DNA of 64,000 nucleotides from Rhipicephalus microplus (taxonomy: Eukaryota; Arthropoda; Arachnida; Ixodida; Ixodidae): positions 164,271,772 to 164,335,771 of the forward strand of contig NC_134700.1 of NCBI RefSeq assembly GCF_043290135.1, read 5' to 3'. A model generated the notes under the pieces. The model did not search any database. It saw nothing but the letters and a program-made list of their open reading frames with translations, and had not been told where the DNA came from. Positions 1 to 11,095 of the stretch are shown here, piece by piece; positions within the stretch are counted from its first letter, which is position 1, and each line of letters opens with the position of its first letter. The position numbers were made by a program, and so were the translations under genes.

Positions 1-17
1 TCGTCCATCCGCGCATC

Positions 18-52
<35 letters not shown>

Positions 53-312
53 CATCCGTACATCCGTCTATCTGTCAGTCTGTGTTTGTCTGTCCGTATG
101 TATGTATGTATGTATGTATGTATGTATGTATGTATGTATGTATGTATGTATGTATGTATGTATGTATGTGTCTTTCTGTCTGTCTGTCTGTCTGTCCATC
201 CGTCGTCTGTGTCTCTGTCTGCCTGTCCATCCGTCTGTCTATCTGTCCGTTTACTCATCTATTGAACACTCCAAGTGCCGCCATCTCGCATCTTATCACA
301 TATTTATCATAT
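1..312 (+). repeat. Composite repeat C1, left half (minisatellite part)
   Basis: Degenerate 4-bp-phased minisatellite of the CGTC/CATC/TCTG type, including a TCTG run (about 20-52) and a TATG run (about 98-168). It ends in the family-specific stretch about an insert close to ATTGAACACTCCAAGTGCC (about 262-300). The same order (minisatellite, then this stretch, then a CATCCAGC..GACATT stretch) occurs at 26165-26410 and 39500-39790, so this is the left part of the same family. The right part resumes at 5524 after the inserted LTR retrotransposon. The long open frames here come from period-4 repeats without stop codons and are not genes. Confidence 0.8.
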
Positions 313-481
313 TGAAACGAAGATGCGCGAGAATACGGGGCGCGGAAGAAGAAGAAAAGTAGTGGAGCGGCGCCTGGACTGTGTGGTTGGGTGGAAGCGT
401 TTTTGGCCTGTCTCAGAAGTACGCTGCTATTTCAAAACGCCTTTTCACCTCATCTGTAAATAAACACAGTCACTCGTAACA
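313..481 (+). repeat. 5' LTR
   Basis: Begins TGAAACGAAGATGCG and ends CACTCGTAACA. It carries an AATAAA-type signal (TAAATAAACA, about 457-466) near its end. It matches 5355-5523 base for base except for a few substitutions. At 169 bp it is very short for a Ty3/gypsy LTR. The following bases (GTTTGGTGGAAGG) should hold the primer-binding site; I could not assign the tRNA. Confidence 0.93.
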
Positions 482-483
482 GT

Positions 484-1803
484 TTGGTGGAAGGTGCTGG
501 GTACATCGATCTGGACGACCCAGCTCTACCGATTTTGCGACGGAGCGGACGCTTGGCAGGCTTGCCACCGCCGCTACCAGACATGGAGGACGCGGGAGCA
601 GGCCATAACAACCTCGTTGCTGATGAGCAACACGCTCACCCGCCAGGACAAGATCGCTGCGGCATGCCGGAACGTCAGCCAAGGACCTTTTCGGGGCAGC
701 CGGATGACGATGTTGACGACTGGCTCAAGCACTACCAAAGAGTGAGTCGCAGCAACAGCTGAAGCACTGCTAAGCAGCTCGAGAACGTGGTGTTTTTTCT
801 CGTCGGCACCGCGTCTCTTTGGTTCGACAACCATGAGAGTGCATTGACCACATGGGACATCTTCGTGGACGAGCTGAAGAGGTGTTTTGGTGACTCAACA
901 GCTAAGGTCAAGCAGGCGGAGCAAACGCTTTCACGCAGAGCTCAGTTACCTGGCGAAACATGCACCACCTACATCGAGGCCGTCTTGAAGCTTAGCGGAA
1001 TCGTGAGTGCGACCATGTGTGACGAAGATAAGGTAGGTCATCTGCTCAAGGGAATCGCGGAGGACGTGTACAACTTCCTTATCACTAAGGAAGACTTACA
1101 CACACCTTCCGACTTAAGGAGACACTGCCGAGCGTTTGAAACCCAAAAGAGGAGCAGAGTCCTACCAAAATTTGGACGTCTTGACAACGTGCCCACGATT
1201 GCAAGTGTCAACCTTCCATCGCAGGACGAGATCTCTTCTCTTATAAGACGAATGGTTAAGGAAGAACTTGCTCAACTGCAAGCTGTGGACACCGCTGGTG
1301 TCTGCCATCAGTGTGCATTCGACCAACGGCCCCGTTAACCACTGGTACCTCGGATGCGACAAAGCTACTTTGAGCCTCGCCCGAATTACACCCATCGGTT
1401 CGAACGAAGGAGTGAACGACCACTCGGAAACCAGGAACGCAGGCAAGCTGTGTCACAGCGATTTACTCCTCGACCACCATCGCCCGGCTTTTATCAACTG
1501 ACGAGGTTTACTTTGCCGGGGACGACTAGGCGCGGCACCCGTACTTGCTACTACTGCGGGCTACCTGGACACATCGCTAGGTACTGCTACCGTCGCCAGC
1601 AGCGAGCTCCACGATTCAACGTGTACACGCCCTATGTACCTGCTGGCGAGTCTCGACCATTTCAGGGCTATTTCCAACAGCAACACGCAGCACGTGCTGA
1701 CTCGCCTTGCTCCGACCGCAGCGTTACCCCACCACCCGCACGCGAACAGCAATCCCCGTCTCCGCGTCGCCGCTCGGAGACGCCACCACCACTGGGAAAC
1801 TAA
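484..1803 (+). pseudogene. gag: gag of the gypsy element, two nonsense codons
   Basis: Structural protein of the retrotransposon capsid. One reading frame runs from the end of the 5' LTR to TAA at 1801-1803, broken in frame by TGA (760-762) and TAA (1336-1338). The N-terminal part is acidic/Pro-rich, the middle (about 790-1290) reads as a helical capsid-like segment including ASLWFDNHE and FGDSTAKVKQAEQTLSRR, and the C-terminal part has one CX2CX4HX4C zinc knuckle (CYYCGLPGHIARYC, 1546-1587) in a basic, Pro/Ser-rich tail. Gag and pol overlap in different frames (gag phase 1, pol phase 0). A GGGAAAC heptamer at 1794-1800 lies directly before the gag stop in the phase expected for -1 frameshifting. 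No other frame shift is needed within gag, so only the two stops break it. Confidence 0.85.
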
Positions 1804-4800
1804 CTGGTGCGACCAATAGGGGCGAGGCCGCAAAATCATCTTCCGCAAGACCCCCTTGTGTTGTAATGGTTGAGAACAAAGTGAGTGTTTTTGTAGACAA
1901 TGTGAGTACTGTTGCACTAGTTGATACCGGTGCTGCCGTTTCCATAATGAGCATGTCTTTTAAAAATCGCCTAGGGATGAAAGTAATGTTTGCTTGGGAT
2001 CGGAGTGCTACGTTCCGCGGCGTAGGGGGAGAAACGTTGAGCCCGGTTGGAGTTTGTTCTGTTTTACTTTCTATAGGAAATCAAACGTTTCGAGCTGAAC
2101 TAACGGTGCTTGCACGAGCGACCCATGACGTCATTATAGGTATAGATTTTTTGCGGGAATGTGGTGCAACTTTAGATTGTGGTAGTGGTGAGATTATTTT
2201 TCGTCCCGTGTTGCCGCCTCCATTGACAAAAGATACCGTTGATGACTGCTTGGAAGTGTTTTCCGTGTCTGAAGACGTCTGCTTGGCCCCACATACCGCA
2301 ATGTTTGTGCGTGTAAACTCTTCGCGTTCTTGTGCGGGTTCTTACTATGGTTTAGCCGAGCCGAGCTTCAGTAACGCCCTTAAGAAAAACGTTATTGTGC
2401 CTCGTTGCCTCGTGCTCATCGTCGTTGGTTGTGCCGATTTATGGACTGTGAACGTTTCCGCGCAGCCCATATATCTGCCTGCCGGACTTAAATTGGCAAG
2501 CTTTCAAGAGCAAAGTACTCTTACCATACGGTCATTCCAACTGTCGGTGGATGTAAAGAAACCCCACGCCAACTCGTACCTCGACTATTCTGCCAGCATT
2601 GACCGTATGATTAACAAGTCACTTCCATCAACTGAACGGTCGCTGCTGCAGGAGGTGATCACACGCTACGCCTCAGTCTTTGACTTTGCCCAAGACGAGA
2701 GGTCTACCGTTACGCCACCGTCTTCACGTACGCAACACCGCGTCTATACAGGACAAGCACCACCAATGCGCCAGAAGCCCTATCGTGTCTCGCCTTCTGA
2801 AAGGAAAGTCATCGCTGAGCAAGTTGAAGACATGCTAAAGAAGGGCGTCATACAAGAATCGTGTAGTCCATGGGCAGCTCCTGTCATTCTAGTGAGGAAA
2901 AAGATAATTCATGGAGATTCTGCGTAGACTATCGTCGCCTAAATGCCATCACAAAAAAGACGTCTACCCTTTGCCACGTATAGATGTGGCTGTGGACTGC
3001 CTGCATTCTGCCTCCTATTTTTCTTCTGTTGACTTGCGTTCTGGGTATTGCCAAATTCTTATGCATCCCTCAGATAAAGAGAAGACGGCCTTCGTAACAC
3101 CAGACGGTCTCTTTGAGTTCAACGTTATGCGCTTTGGTTTGTGCAATGCTCCAGCGACATTCGAGAGATTTATGGATACAGTACTCCGTGGACTAAAATG
3201 GGAAATTTGCATGTGCCATTTAGATGACGTGATTATCTACGGCAAGAATTTTCAAGAGCATAACCACCGCTTGTCGCTTGTGTTTGAATGCTTACGCGAA
3301 GCTGGCCTTGTTTTAAACTCAAAGAAGTGTCATTTTGGACAACGTCAAGCCCTCGTATTAGGCTTTTTCGTGGATAAAGAAGGCGTGCGACCAGACCCAC
3401 AGAAGACCGCAGTGGTTCGCAACTTTGAACCACCACGAACAGTGAAGGACCTGCGAAGTTTTCTGGGTCTGTGCTCATATTTCTGCCGATTTATTGAGAA
3501 CTTCGCACAACTTGCCTCCCCACTGACGTCCCTTCTTCATAAAGACACACCGTACTTGTGGAATGATAAATGTGAGGCTGCATTTCAACAGCTGAAGTTT
3601 TTATTGACTTCAGGAACCATCCTAAAGCAATTTGATCCTGATCCTTTGACTGAACTTCATACTGATGCTAGTGGGATAGGTGTTGGTGCTGTGCTGGTTC
3701 AACTCTGCAACAGTCAGCAGCACGTCGTAGCATATGCCAGTCGGACACTGACCAGAGCAGAGACGAACTACACCGTCACCGAGCTCGAGGGCTTAGCAGT
3801 CGTCTTCGCCATTCAGAAGTTCCGACCGTATCTACATGGCCGCGAGTTCACAATAGTGACCGATCACCACTCACTATGCTGGCTTGTGGGACTTCGTGAC
3901 CCGTCTGGCCGGCTGGCTCGTTGGGCGTTGCGCCTCCAAGAGTACAGCTTTTCTGTTACCTATAAGAGCGGACGATGTCACACAGATGCCGACTGCTTAT
4001 CCCGCCTTCCTTCAGTACACACCAATGCTGACGACAATGACATTGATGACTATTTAGTTTTTGTCTCGTCCGACTTCCCAGATACCAGCAGCTTCAAACG
4101 TGAGCAGCAGAGCGACCCTACTCTGAAACCTTTGCTCGAAGCTGCACATAACTCCGTCGACAAGCACTTTAAAATTTCAAATGGCTTGCTGTATAAAAGA
4201 AACTATTCAGCCGATGACCTGCCGTTGCTTCTAGTGGTGCCGAAAAGCCTGCGCCAGGTCGTCCTTCGTTCTGCGCACGATGACATAACATCCGGTCATC
4301 TCGGTTTTACACGTACGCTGCATCGACTACGTGAGAAGTTCTACTGGCCGAAAATGTGGAAAACCACAAAACAATACGTCACCAGCTGCGCTATATGTCA
4401 GCGCCACAAGCCATCCACCACTGCCCCGGCGGGTTAATTGCAGCCCATCCCTCCACCGACATCCCCTTTTGAAAAAGTCGGCATTGACTTGCTCGGACCC
4501 CTTCCTAAGACCCCATCGAGCCACCGATATGTTATAGTGTGCGTGGAATATTTAACGCGTTATACGGAAATGGACGCACTGACATCGGCCACAGCAGCCG
4601 CTGTTTCTTCTTTTCTGTTACAACGGGTCATACTGCGTCACGGTGCTCCACGGGTTGTCATCAGTGACCGTGGACGACAATTTATTGCCGATGTGGTTGA
4701 AGAAATTTTGCGCCTCAGTGGCTCCTCTTATCGCCACTCCACCTCTTACCATCCGCAAACTAACGGTCTCACTGAGAGAACAAATCGAACTCTGACGAAT

Positions 4801-5319
4801 ATGTTATTGATGTACGTTGATGCTGACCACAGGAACTGGGACGCCGTCTTATCGTTTGTTACTTACGCGTACAACACCGCCAAGCATGAAGTGACTGGAC
4901 ATTCACTCTTCTTTCTGCTTTACGCACGAAATCCACAGAGTTTTCTGGACACTATATTACCTTTCTCGCATCAGGAAGATCTGTCCATCGCTCAGACGTT
5001 GTGTCGTACTGAAGAATCACGCCAACTAGCGCGCCTTCGAATATTGTCTTCGCAAGAACACGGCAAGAGTCGCTACGATGCCAAGCATCTCCCCGTAGAG
5101 TTTTCTCCTGGTGACTACGTGTGGCTGTGGACTCCTGTTCGTAGAAAAGAATTGCACCGGAAGTTTCTAGCAAACTATTCCGGCTCATTCGTGATAGTCA
5201 CTCGTCTCAGTGACGTGAAATACGTTGTCGCCCGAGTCACAACCAATAACCGGCGTTCGCGCACTACGCAAGTTGTTCACGTAGCCCGCCTCAAACAGTA
5301 CCATCATAGGCCTATTTAA
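1707..5319 (+). pseudogene. pol: pol of the gypsy element (PR-RT-RH-IN), one frameshift and one stop
   Basis: Polyprotein for reverse transcription and integration. Protease: LVDTGAAVSIM with catalytic DTG at 1923-1931, and IIGIDFL near 2140. The frame breaks at an A-run (about 2898-2902), consistent with a one-base loss, and RT continues in another phase. RT blocks: DVYPLPRID, SVDLRSGYCQI, FGLCNAPATFERFMD and catalytic HLDD (3217-3228; the family norm is YxDD or FxDD). RNase H: HTDASGIGVGAVL (about 3660), YTVTELEGLAVV, VTDHHSLCWL. Integrase: H-H-C-C zinc finger (HDDITSGHLG...CAICQRHK), then in-frame TAA at 4435-4437, then the DDE core (GIDLLGP, ISDRGRQF, TNGLTERTNR). The C-terminal region resembles the GPY/F module, but the GPY triplet reads GSF. 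It ends TAA at 5317-5319, 35 bp before the 3' LTR. Confidence 0.93.
1794..1800 (+). promoter_or_regulatory. Candidate -1 ribosomal frameshift site (GGGAAAC)
   Basis: The heptamer G GGA AAC has the X XXY YYZ pattern, is in the zero frame of gag and is followed at once by the gag stop TAA (1801-1803). A -1 slip here enters the frame of the protease, which is open from 1707. The same heptamer is known from retroviral gag-pro junctions. I did not identify a clear downstream pseudoknot. Confidence 0.65.
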
Positions 5320-5354
5320 CTCGCTCGGCGAGCTTCGTCTGCCGCCGGGGGAAA

Positions 5355-5523
5355 TGAAACGAAGATGCGCGAGAATACGGGGCGCGAAAGAAGAAGAAGA
5401 GTAGTGGAGCGGCGCCTGGACTGTGTGGTTGGGTGGAAGCGTTCTTGGCCTGTCTCAGAAGTGCGCTGCTATTTCACAACGCCTTTTCACCTCATCTGTA
5501 AATAAACACAGTCACTCGTAACA
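5355..5523 (+). repeat. 3' LTR
   Basis: Same length and termini as the 5' LTR, preceded by the polypurine tract 5342-5354 and followed by the ATAT target duplication at 5524-5527. Visible differences from the 5' LTR include G/A changes in the AGAAGAAGA stretch and single substitutions further on. Confidence 0.93.
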
Positions 5524-5643
5524 ATATACAAGTACCGCCATCCAGCCGACATTGCAAGGACTAAACGAGAGGTGGCTACCTACAACTACCACTACATACA
5601 TCGGTGACACACGACCCACGGCTTAAGGAGCGTCGCCCCTAAA
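5524..5643 (+). repeat. Composite repeat C1, right remnant
   Basis: Directly after the 3' LTR the sequence resumes with AAGTACCGCCATCCAGCC..GACATTGCAAGGACTAAACGAG, the part that follows the minisatellite in intact copies at 26380 and 39760. It ends with GAGCGTCGCCCCTAAA, a one-base variant of the family terminus GAGCTTCGCCCCTAAA. Most of the internal part is missing, so this copy is deleted as well as split by the retrotransposon. Confidence 0.7.
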
Positions 5644-5745
5644 GCATGAACTTTGTGTTAGTGTAGGGTAGCATACCGGATACTAGCATCTGGTTAACCT
5701 CCCTGCCTTCCTCTTTTCTCGTTTCTCTCTTGTGTTTGCAAAAAC
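5640..5745 (+). mobile_element. LINE 3'-end fragment
   Basis: GTGTAGGGTAGCATACCG, then GGTTAACCTCCCTGCCTT and a T/C-rich tail. The same arrangement (GGGTAGCCAACC, GGTTAACC, CCCTGCCTT, T/C-rich) lies at the 3' end of the I-clade LINE at 36560-36640 and at 17690-17760. I read it as a heavily 5'-truncated LINE of that group. Confidence 0.55.
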
Positions 5746-8287
5746 CCTGTATTCTCGTACTAGAAAAAAACTTGGTGGTAAGAGAACTTCGGCTCTGTGT
5801 AATAAAGCACGAGGTGACGTAGCCACTCATGTTAACATCGCGCATATAAGACTCATTCTACCCATGCGACATTATTACGTGGAGGAAGACCGCGCACTCG
5901 GAAAAGAAGGTAGCGCGCATACTGGCAGGATGCAAGAAACCAACCACAAAAGTGCAATTGAACTCGCAAATACGGAATAGTTTTGTGCACCCTTATCATT
6001 CGTACGCATCTAACATATCCCGTTAAATTTGATGAACCAATAAGGGTGATAGTTTGTCTCATGAGTAGTGGTGTATGGTAACACTCTCATCCACGTGGCG
6101 GCGACATTTGCTTAGTGTGCGAGAGTGGGGCACTAAATATCGCCATCTACTTTGAGGCACCAATGTGACTGATGCACATATTTATTACACGTCTTGTTGC
6201 TCGTACTTTCACTGAATAGGGTCAATGCACGCGTGTATAATAAAGCAATTCGTACAAAAACTGCGTACCTAGGTACACGTTTTTTTTAATTAGCTTCGAC
6301 AAGTTACACAACTACGCTGTGGCCGAAATAATCAGGACTGGAAAGTGTAAGAACTTAGGTCGTCGAACGATAGCTACATCTTACTTCCTGTGGATAAGGA
6401 CTACCTCGATAATTGGAAGTGATTTAACTCTATCATATCTCATGGTTTAGGCAAAGTCGTCGAGAAGTCTGCACTCTTCAACCATACGCCGCAGCAACGG
6501 AGCCAACGTGTTGAACTGCAAGACGACACACAGACTCCACTCGGCGCCTTCGGTACGCTAGGATTGGCTAGGCGTGACCAAAATGTCGATGCCACCAGCG
6601 CCTCTTGGGAGGGCGGCACCAAAAACTTCACTTAAGTCATAGCCTCCACGATTAGCTCCGGCGACACACCATTCAGTGATGCATTGCTGCTACCTTCTCA
6701 CGCATAATGTTCTTCACCACAAAACACGGCGTCTACTTGCTTTCAAGTAAGCCTGCAGTGTGTTGCACTGAACTTTAAAAACCATCACTGCCAGCGCACG
6801 TTTTGAATATTGGGCGACTGCTCCTGTCAGTATTTCGGAATCTAGTGGTGCCGCTGAAGAGGGACTAACTGCGTAGCGTGTCGAGGGAGTATAGGGCACC
6901 TGAAAAGACCACATACTCTCTCGACACAACACACGCTTCCTTCGAAACAAATTAAGAGTGCGGACGCGGTTCAGTGAGCGCTTCAATACCGTTTCTAAGT
7001 CAAGCCGTGTGCACTGCGCTGTATCAACAGCGCAGTGTATGAATGTAAGAGGCCTATCTGCGCATTCTATTCTTTGCAAACTATATGTACCAGTTATTTA
7101 TTTGCACCACTACTGGCAATAAGCCTGACGGTAGCGCGTCTCTTTCAGAGCTTTTTTCGAGGACCTGTAGTCGTCAGTTTTATCCTACACGACCAACATC
7201 AAGAAGTGGACGATAGTACGTTTTTTTTCGCGCTATGCTGGGAAAAGGCGCGCCATCGACCTCTCCACCAGATACAAATAACTAAAGGAAAATAAAACTA
7301 CGATGTAGGAAAGAGAGAAATGTCGCCCACATTGCTAATGCGTTGCAATCTTTTGTATCTGCCTCCGACGCAGCGCTGACGAAGGGTAGCGCGTACATCT
7401 CGCCGACCTCGCAAGAGTTTTGCTTATGTGTTTCTTTCTCTCGAGTGCGTTTTGTTAAACTGGGCACACATATACCAAGTGCCATTTCCAGAGCCTCGCG
7501 AAGGTCACCCGGGAAACAAAAAGAAGTAAGTAGATAAGCAAAACAAAAGTACAGCTGGCTCATTCAGTGGGCAGCTTAGCACTAATACTTGTCTTCCAGA
7601 CAGTTCAGTGCATTATGTTTTAAGGTGTTAGCACGTTACCTAATTGTATTATTGCCGAAAAACCGTGAGGCCACGCGAATACAAGTATATATACGCAGGG
7701 TCGTGGTTTACCTGAAGCCACCACATTAGGAGACACAAATAATTAGTATGAATGGACTGCGGAACAATGCAGTTAGCCGGCAATCCGGAGGCTTTTAACG
7801 CCTTTGTAAACGACATTACCGGCTGGCTCTTTGGTCGGGGTCAGAAAAAATGCATAAGAAGCCTCTCTCTCTGCGTGTGTTTATTCTGTGCTCACACAGA
7901 GTATAGGAGAAGCGAAAAGGTGCACTTTATCGGAACAGATATAGGAACACTTAAACCTACACTAGATTGATATAGCCTGTCAACTTAAAAAAATAATCGC
8001 AACACAATATCTAAGCGCTTGAGTAAGTTCGTGTGAGCAAGTGGTGTGGTTTAGGTAGCTTGTACATCATATGCAAACGGGGAAAACTTTTAGGACCGAG
8101 TAAAGTTAGCTTTCAAGTTTTACGTTCATGCACTATATAGTTGGTCCGAAAAGCACACTGTAAATTCGGGCGAGTCCGTGGCCTATGTAGAACCACAACG
8201 CCACTACCCAGACGATGCAAAAAAGAAGGACGGGCAAGGCGCTCTTCTCAAACTAAGCTCTGAATTTGACGTAATGCACCGGAAGTA
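5746..8287. other. No recognised feature
   Basis: No family I recognise. Open frames here, such as 6714-7079 on the minus strand, are short and show no motif. A perfect 11-bp stem with a 4-base loop lies at 7012-7037 (CACTGCGCTGT / ACAGCGCAGTG). The stretch may hold old, unrecognised repeats. Confidence 0.5.
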
Positions 8288-10060
8288 AAAAAATTGGCAT
8301 ATCTCACGTACACTGGGAATCGATGATACGCGAAACACGAATGAGAAATGATATGTCATTTGAAAATAAGCACAACGTTACGAGGTAAAAGTAAATGATG
8401 CCGTAAATAACTTCCGTGTCAAAATTATCATGTTTGGATGTGTCGTTTACCTTCGTCATCTATTCACGTCATGCGAGACCAAATTTAATATATGTGGAGC
8501 TAGCGAAAGAGCCGCGATCACGCTATTTGCGTGGTATGTTGTCATGTTCTTACGGGACACGCATGCCTAGATTATCATGTTTGCACCAGTCATATATTTC
8601 GTCATCTATTGACGTCACGTTAACAGTGAATTCGGTACATGTGGAGCTGGCAAAATGGCCGCGAGCGCATGCTGAAGGGCCCAATATACTCCAATGTAGC
8701 GTTGACGCGCGCGCACGCTAGGCACAGCGACGCTACGTTAGCAAGACGCGAGCTCTCTACACTCTGACGCCAGGCGGGACCAGCGTTCGTCGGCGCGGCC
8801 CGACGGCAACCGGTGCGAAATGTGACATGCTGCAATTCGCGCCGATGCGTTACCCAGACAACACTGCGCCCCCTCTTTTTGTGGCGGAGGGACGCTGGAC
8901 GCGCCAACACGCGAATGCGTCAAAGCAACGCAGTCCGGCGCGCGCCTGCGAGTATATGGCAGGACCGCCACCTCGCATCGCAACGCCGGTGTGACGTGTC
9001 GAAATGAACGCTGGCGAGCACGCGCACCGTGTCACGTGGAAATGTAGTGGCGCCTTGACTGTGGCATGTGCCCGTGTACTCAGATTTGGGTGCACGCTAA
9101 AGAACCCCAGGTGGTCCGAATTTCCGGAGCCCTCCACTACGGCGTCTCTCATAATCAAATGGTGGTTTTGGGACGTTAAACCCCACATATCAATGACTGT
9201 GGCATGTACTCATGTTCTCACATGACACACAGCTCATGATTATCAAGGTTGCACCAGTCACGTACCTTCGTCATCCATTGACGTCACGTAATACCAAATT
9301 TGGCATGTGTGAAGTAAGCGAAACGGCCTCGAGCTCACCATGATTTTGGCATGTAGTCATGTTGTTACATCACATGCATGTCGTATTTAAATGTTTGCAC
9401 CAGTATCATACCTTCGTCATCCATTGACGTCCCGTAATGCTAAATTTGGTTTAAGTGAAGCTTGCTAAACGCCGCCAGTGCATCCTTAGCGTGGCATGTA
9501 GTCATGTTGTTACATGACGCGCATCTCATGATTATCATGTTTAAACCAGTCAAATACCTTCGTCATTCATTCACGTATCGTAATACCAAACTTGGTATAT
9601 GTGACGCTAGCTAAACGGCCGCGTGCACATCATGAGCGTAGCATGTAGTCACGTTGTTACATGACACGCATCTTTTTATTATCATGTTTGCACCAGTGAC
9701 ATACCTTCGTCATCCATTCACGTACAGTAATACCAAATTTGTTACACGTGACGCTAGCGAAACGGCCGCGAGCGCATCATGAGCGTGGCATGTAGTCATG
9801 TTGATACATGACACGCACGTCATGATTTTCATGTTAGGGTGTGTCGTTTGTGTTCGCCATGCAATCATGCCATACCATACCATTTTTGCAACATGCCATG
9901 TGAACGAAACCACCGCAAGAGCTGCAGGACCAAGAAATGTAAATTTTGACATTCATTACATAATTATCATGCTTTTCATGTTAAGACTTGTCAAATATGA
10001 TCTTCAAACAGTCATGTTATGCCATACCAAGTTTGGTATCGATACCATTTTCCTCACCGT
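8288..10060 (-). repeat. Interspersed palindrome-monomer element S1
   Basis: Reverse-orientation copy of a recurring ~1.6-1.7 kb family. Read on the minus strand: a head with GGTATCGATACCAAACTTGG (about 10025-10045), monomers of ~146 bp, a GC-rich central domain (about 8690-9056), more monomers, then a fixed tail with a CCCACTGTACGTGGG-type hairpin ending in an A/T run (here AAAAAAATTGGC at 8288). Near-palindromes of the ACCAAATTTGGT type lie near 9289, 9436, 9584 and 9730, spaced 146-148 bp. A SINE with a 14-bp target duplication is inserted at 9070-9193. No coding potential seen. Confidence 0.8.
9070..9193 (+). mobile_element. tRNA-derived tick SINE (Ruka type), 5'-truncated
   Basis: Contains the SINE body GGTGCACGCTAAAGAACC, the CTACGGCGTCTCTCATAAT block and the 3' end GGGACGTTAAACCCCACA, but lacks the tRNA-like head. 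Flanked by the perfect 14-bp duplication TGACTGTGGCATGT (9056-9069 and 9194-9207). Inserted in element S1, so it is younger than S1. Confidence 0.9.
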
Positions 10061-10440
10061 CATTTTTTATACTGAAAGTGACCTACAAGAAACTCCCCCA
10101 TTAAAGCGTGCACACCCACACCCACACACATCGCTTCTGATAGCGCACACTTCGTTGTGGGATTGCCTACACACTCGGGCTTTCTTCACGCAAAGTAGGT
10201 TTGCAAGGCTGAAATAGGAGATGAGATGGGAGAGCGCCTGGCATGTGGACGCTGGCATTCCAGCGATGCGTGAAATCATGTCGCTACCGCTTCGAAGCCA
10301 GGGCGGTTGTCAGGGTAGGAAGTTGGATGGAGGGTGTGCAGACACTTGTCCCGAAGGCTGAAGTGGCTATTGAAGCTCTGGACTGAGAGCGCCACCCGGC
10401 GTTTCTCAACAACTCCATTAAACGTTTTAAAGATGATAGT

Positions 10441-11095
10441 CTTTCTTGGGGACCTTCGACGGAAAAATTTTGCACTGTCTGTCTGTCTGCCTGTCTGTCT
10501 GTCTGTTCGTTCGCCCTACCAATACCTCAAACGGCACCAAACGGCCAACCCCATCCGCAGCGCCCACCAATATTGCTCAAGGTATAGCGTTCATATTTGT
10601 GCGATTGTCAATTAGAAAGCAATTCTTGCGCATATGTTAGGCGTCACAACAATTCTCCGGTGTTTTCTATGTCTGCCTTTATACTAGAAGTGGCACACAC
10701 AAGTAACTCTAACGAATGTAGCGTTTAATCGCGCTGCGTTGAAAGTGCAACGCTATGCTCAAAAAGGTGTTTCCAACGCTTTTGCTACGACGCCACGGTG
10801 GTGGCACCCGCTCGTCGCATTGCGTTCTACACCTTATCACCGTCGAGACAGGCGCGCATCTTTCTCCGCGGGCTGCACGCCTTTGTTTTCGAAGATAACC
10901 GCCAGATGGCACTTCTGTCAAACGTGCCTATATGCGCTCGTTCGCCTCCGCTACACGCTCGAGGCACTCTAACGCAGTGCCTGCACAATACCATTTACCG
11001 ATTTTCTTGTGCAAAACATCAAACAAACGTTTTGATCACTCTCTCCAGACGCAAGACTATCGTCTTTCGACGACATTTACAGTGTAACATGTAGA
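10441..11095 (+). repeat. Diverged copy of duplicated-unit segment (matches 46502-47152)
   Basis: Starts TTCTTGGGGACCTTCGACGG and ends near TCGACGACATTTACAGTGT. The same landmarks in the same order occur at 46502-47152 and in the second duplicate (about 54015-54534, resuming 56992-57128). Shared stretches include AGCGCCCACCAATATT, GGCACCCGCTCGTCGC and TCCGCTACACGCTCGAGGCA. There are many substitutions, so it is an older dispersed copy, probably a non-autonomous DNA element. A TCTG microsatellite lies at about 10478-10504. No coding capacity. Confidence 0.7.

Larger units (their letters stand above)
313..5523 (+). mobile_element. Ty3/gypsy LTR retrotransposon, near complete, inactive
   Basis: A 5211-bp element with two 169-bp LTRs (313-481, 5355-5523), each starting TG and ending CA, flanked by the 4-bp duplication ATAT (309-312 and 5524-5527). 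Internal order is gag with one zinc knuckle, aspartic protease, reverse transcriptase, RNase H, integrase: the Ty3/gypsy order. No envelope-like frame lies between integrase (stop 5317-5319) and the 3' LTR, so this is a retrotransposon and not an errantivirus. A purine-rich tract CCGCCGGGGGAAA directly precedes the 3' LTR. Defects are two gag stops, one frameshift in RT and one stop in integrase. The LTRs differ at only a few positions, so insertion looks fairly recent. Integration split composite repeat C1. Confidence 0.95.

Noticed and set aside
82..362. Open frames over the minisatellite (MYVCMYVC, SVCLSVCL repeats)
   Set aside because: Period-4 repeats lacking stop codons open several frames at once; there is no protein-like composition outside the repeat.
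1162..1456. Minus-strand frames inside the gypsy gag/pol region
   Set aside because: Shadows of the plus-strand retrotransposon genes.
5320..5354. Envelope gene between integrase and 3' LTR
   Set aside because: Only 35 bp are available, including the polypurine tract.
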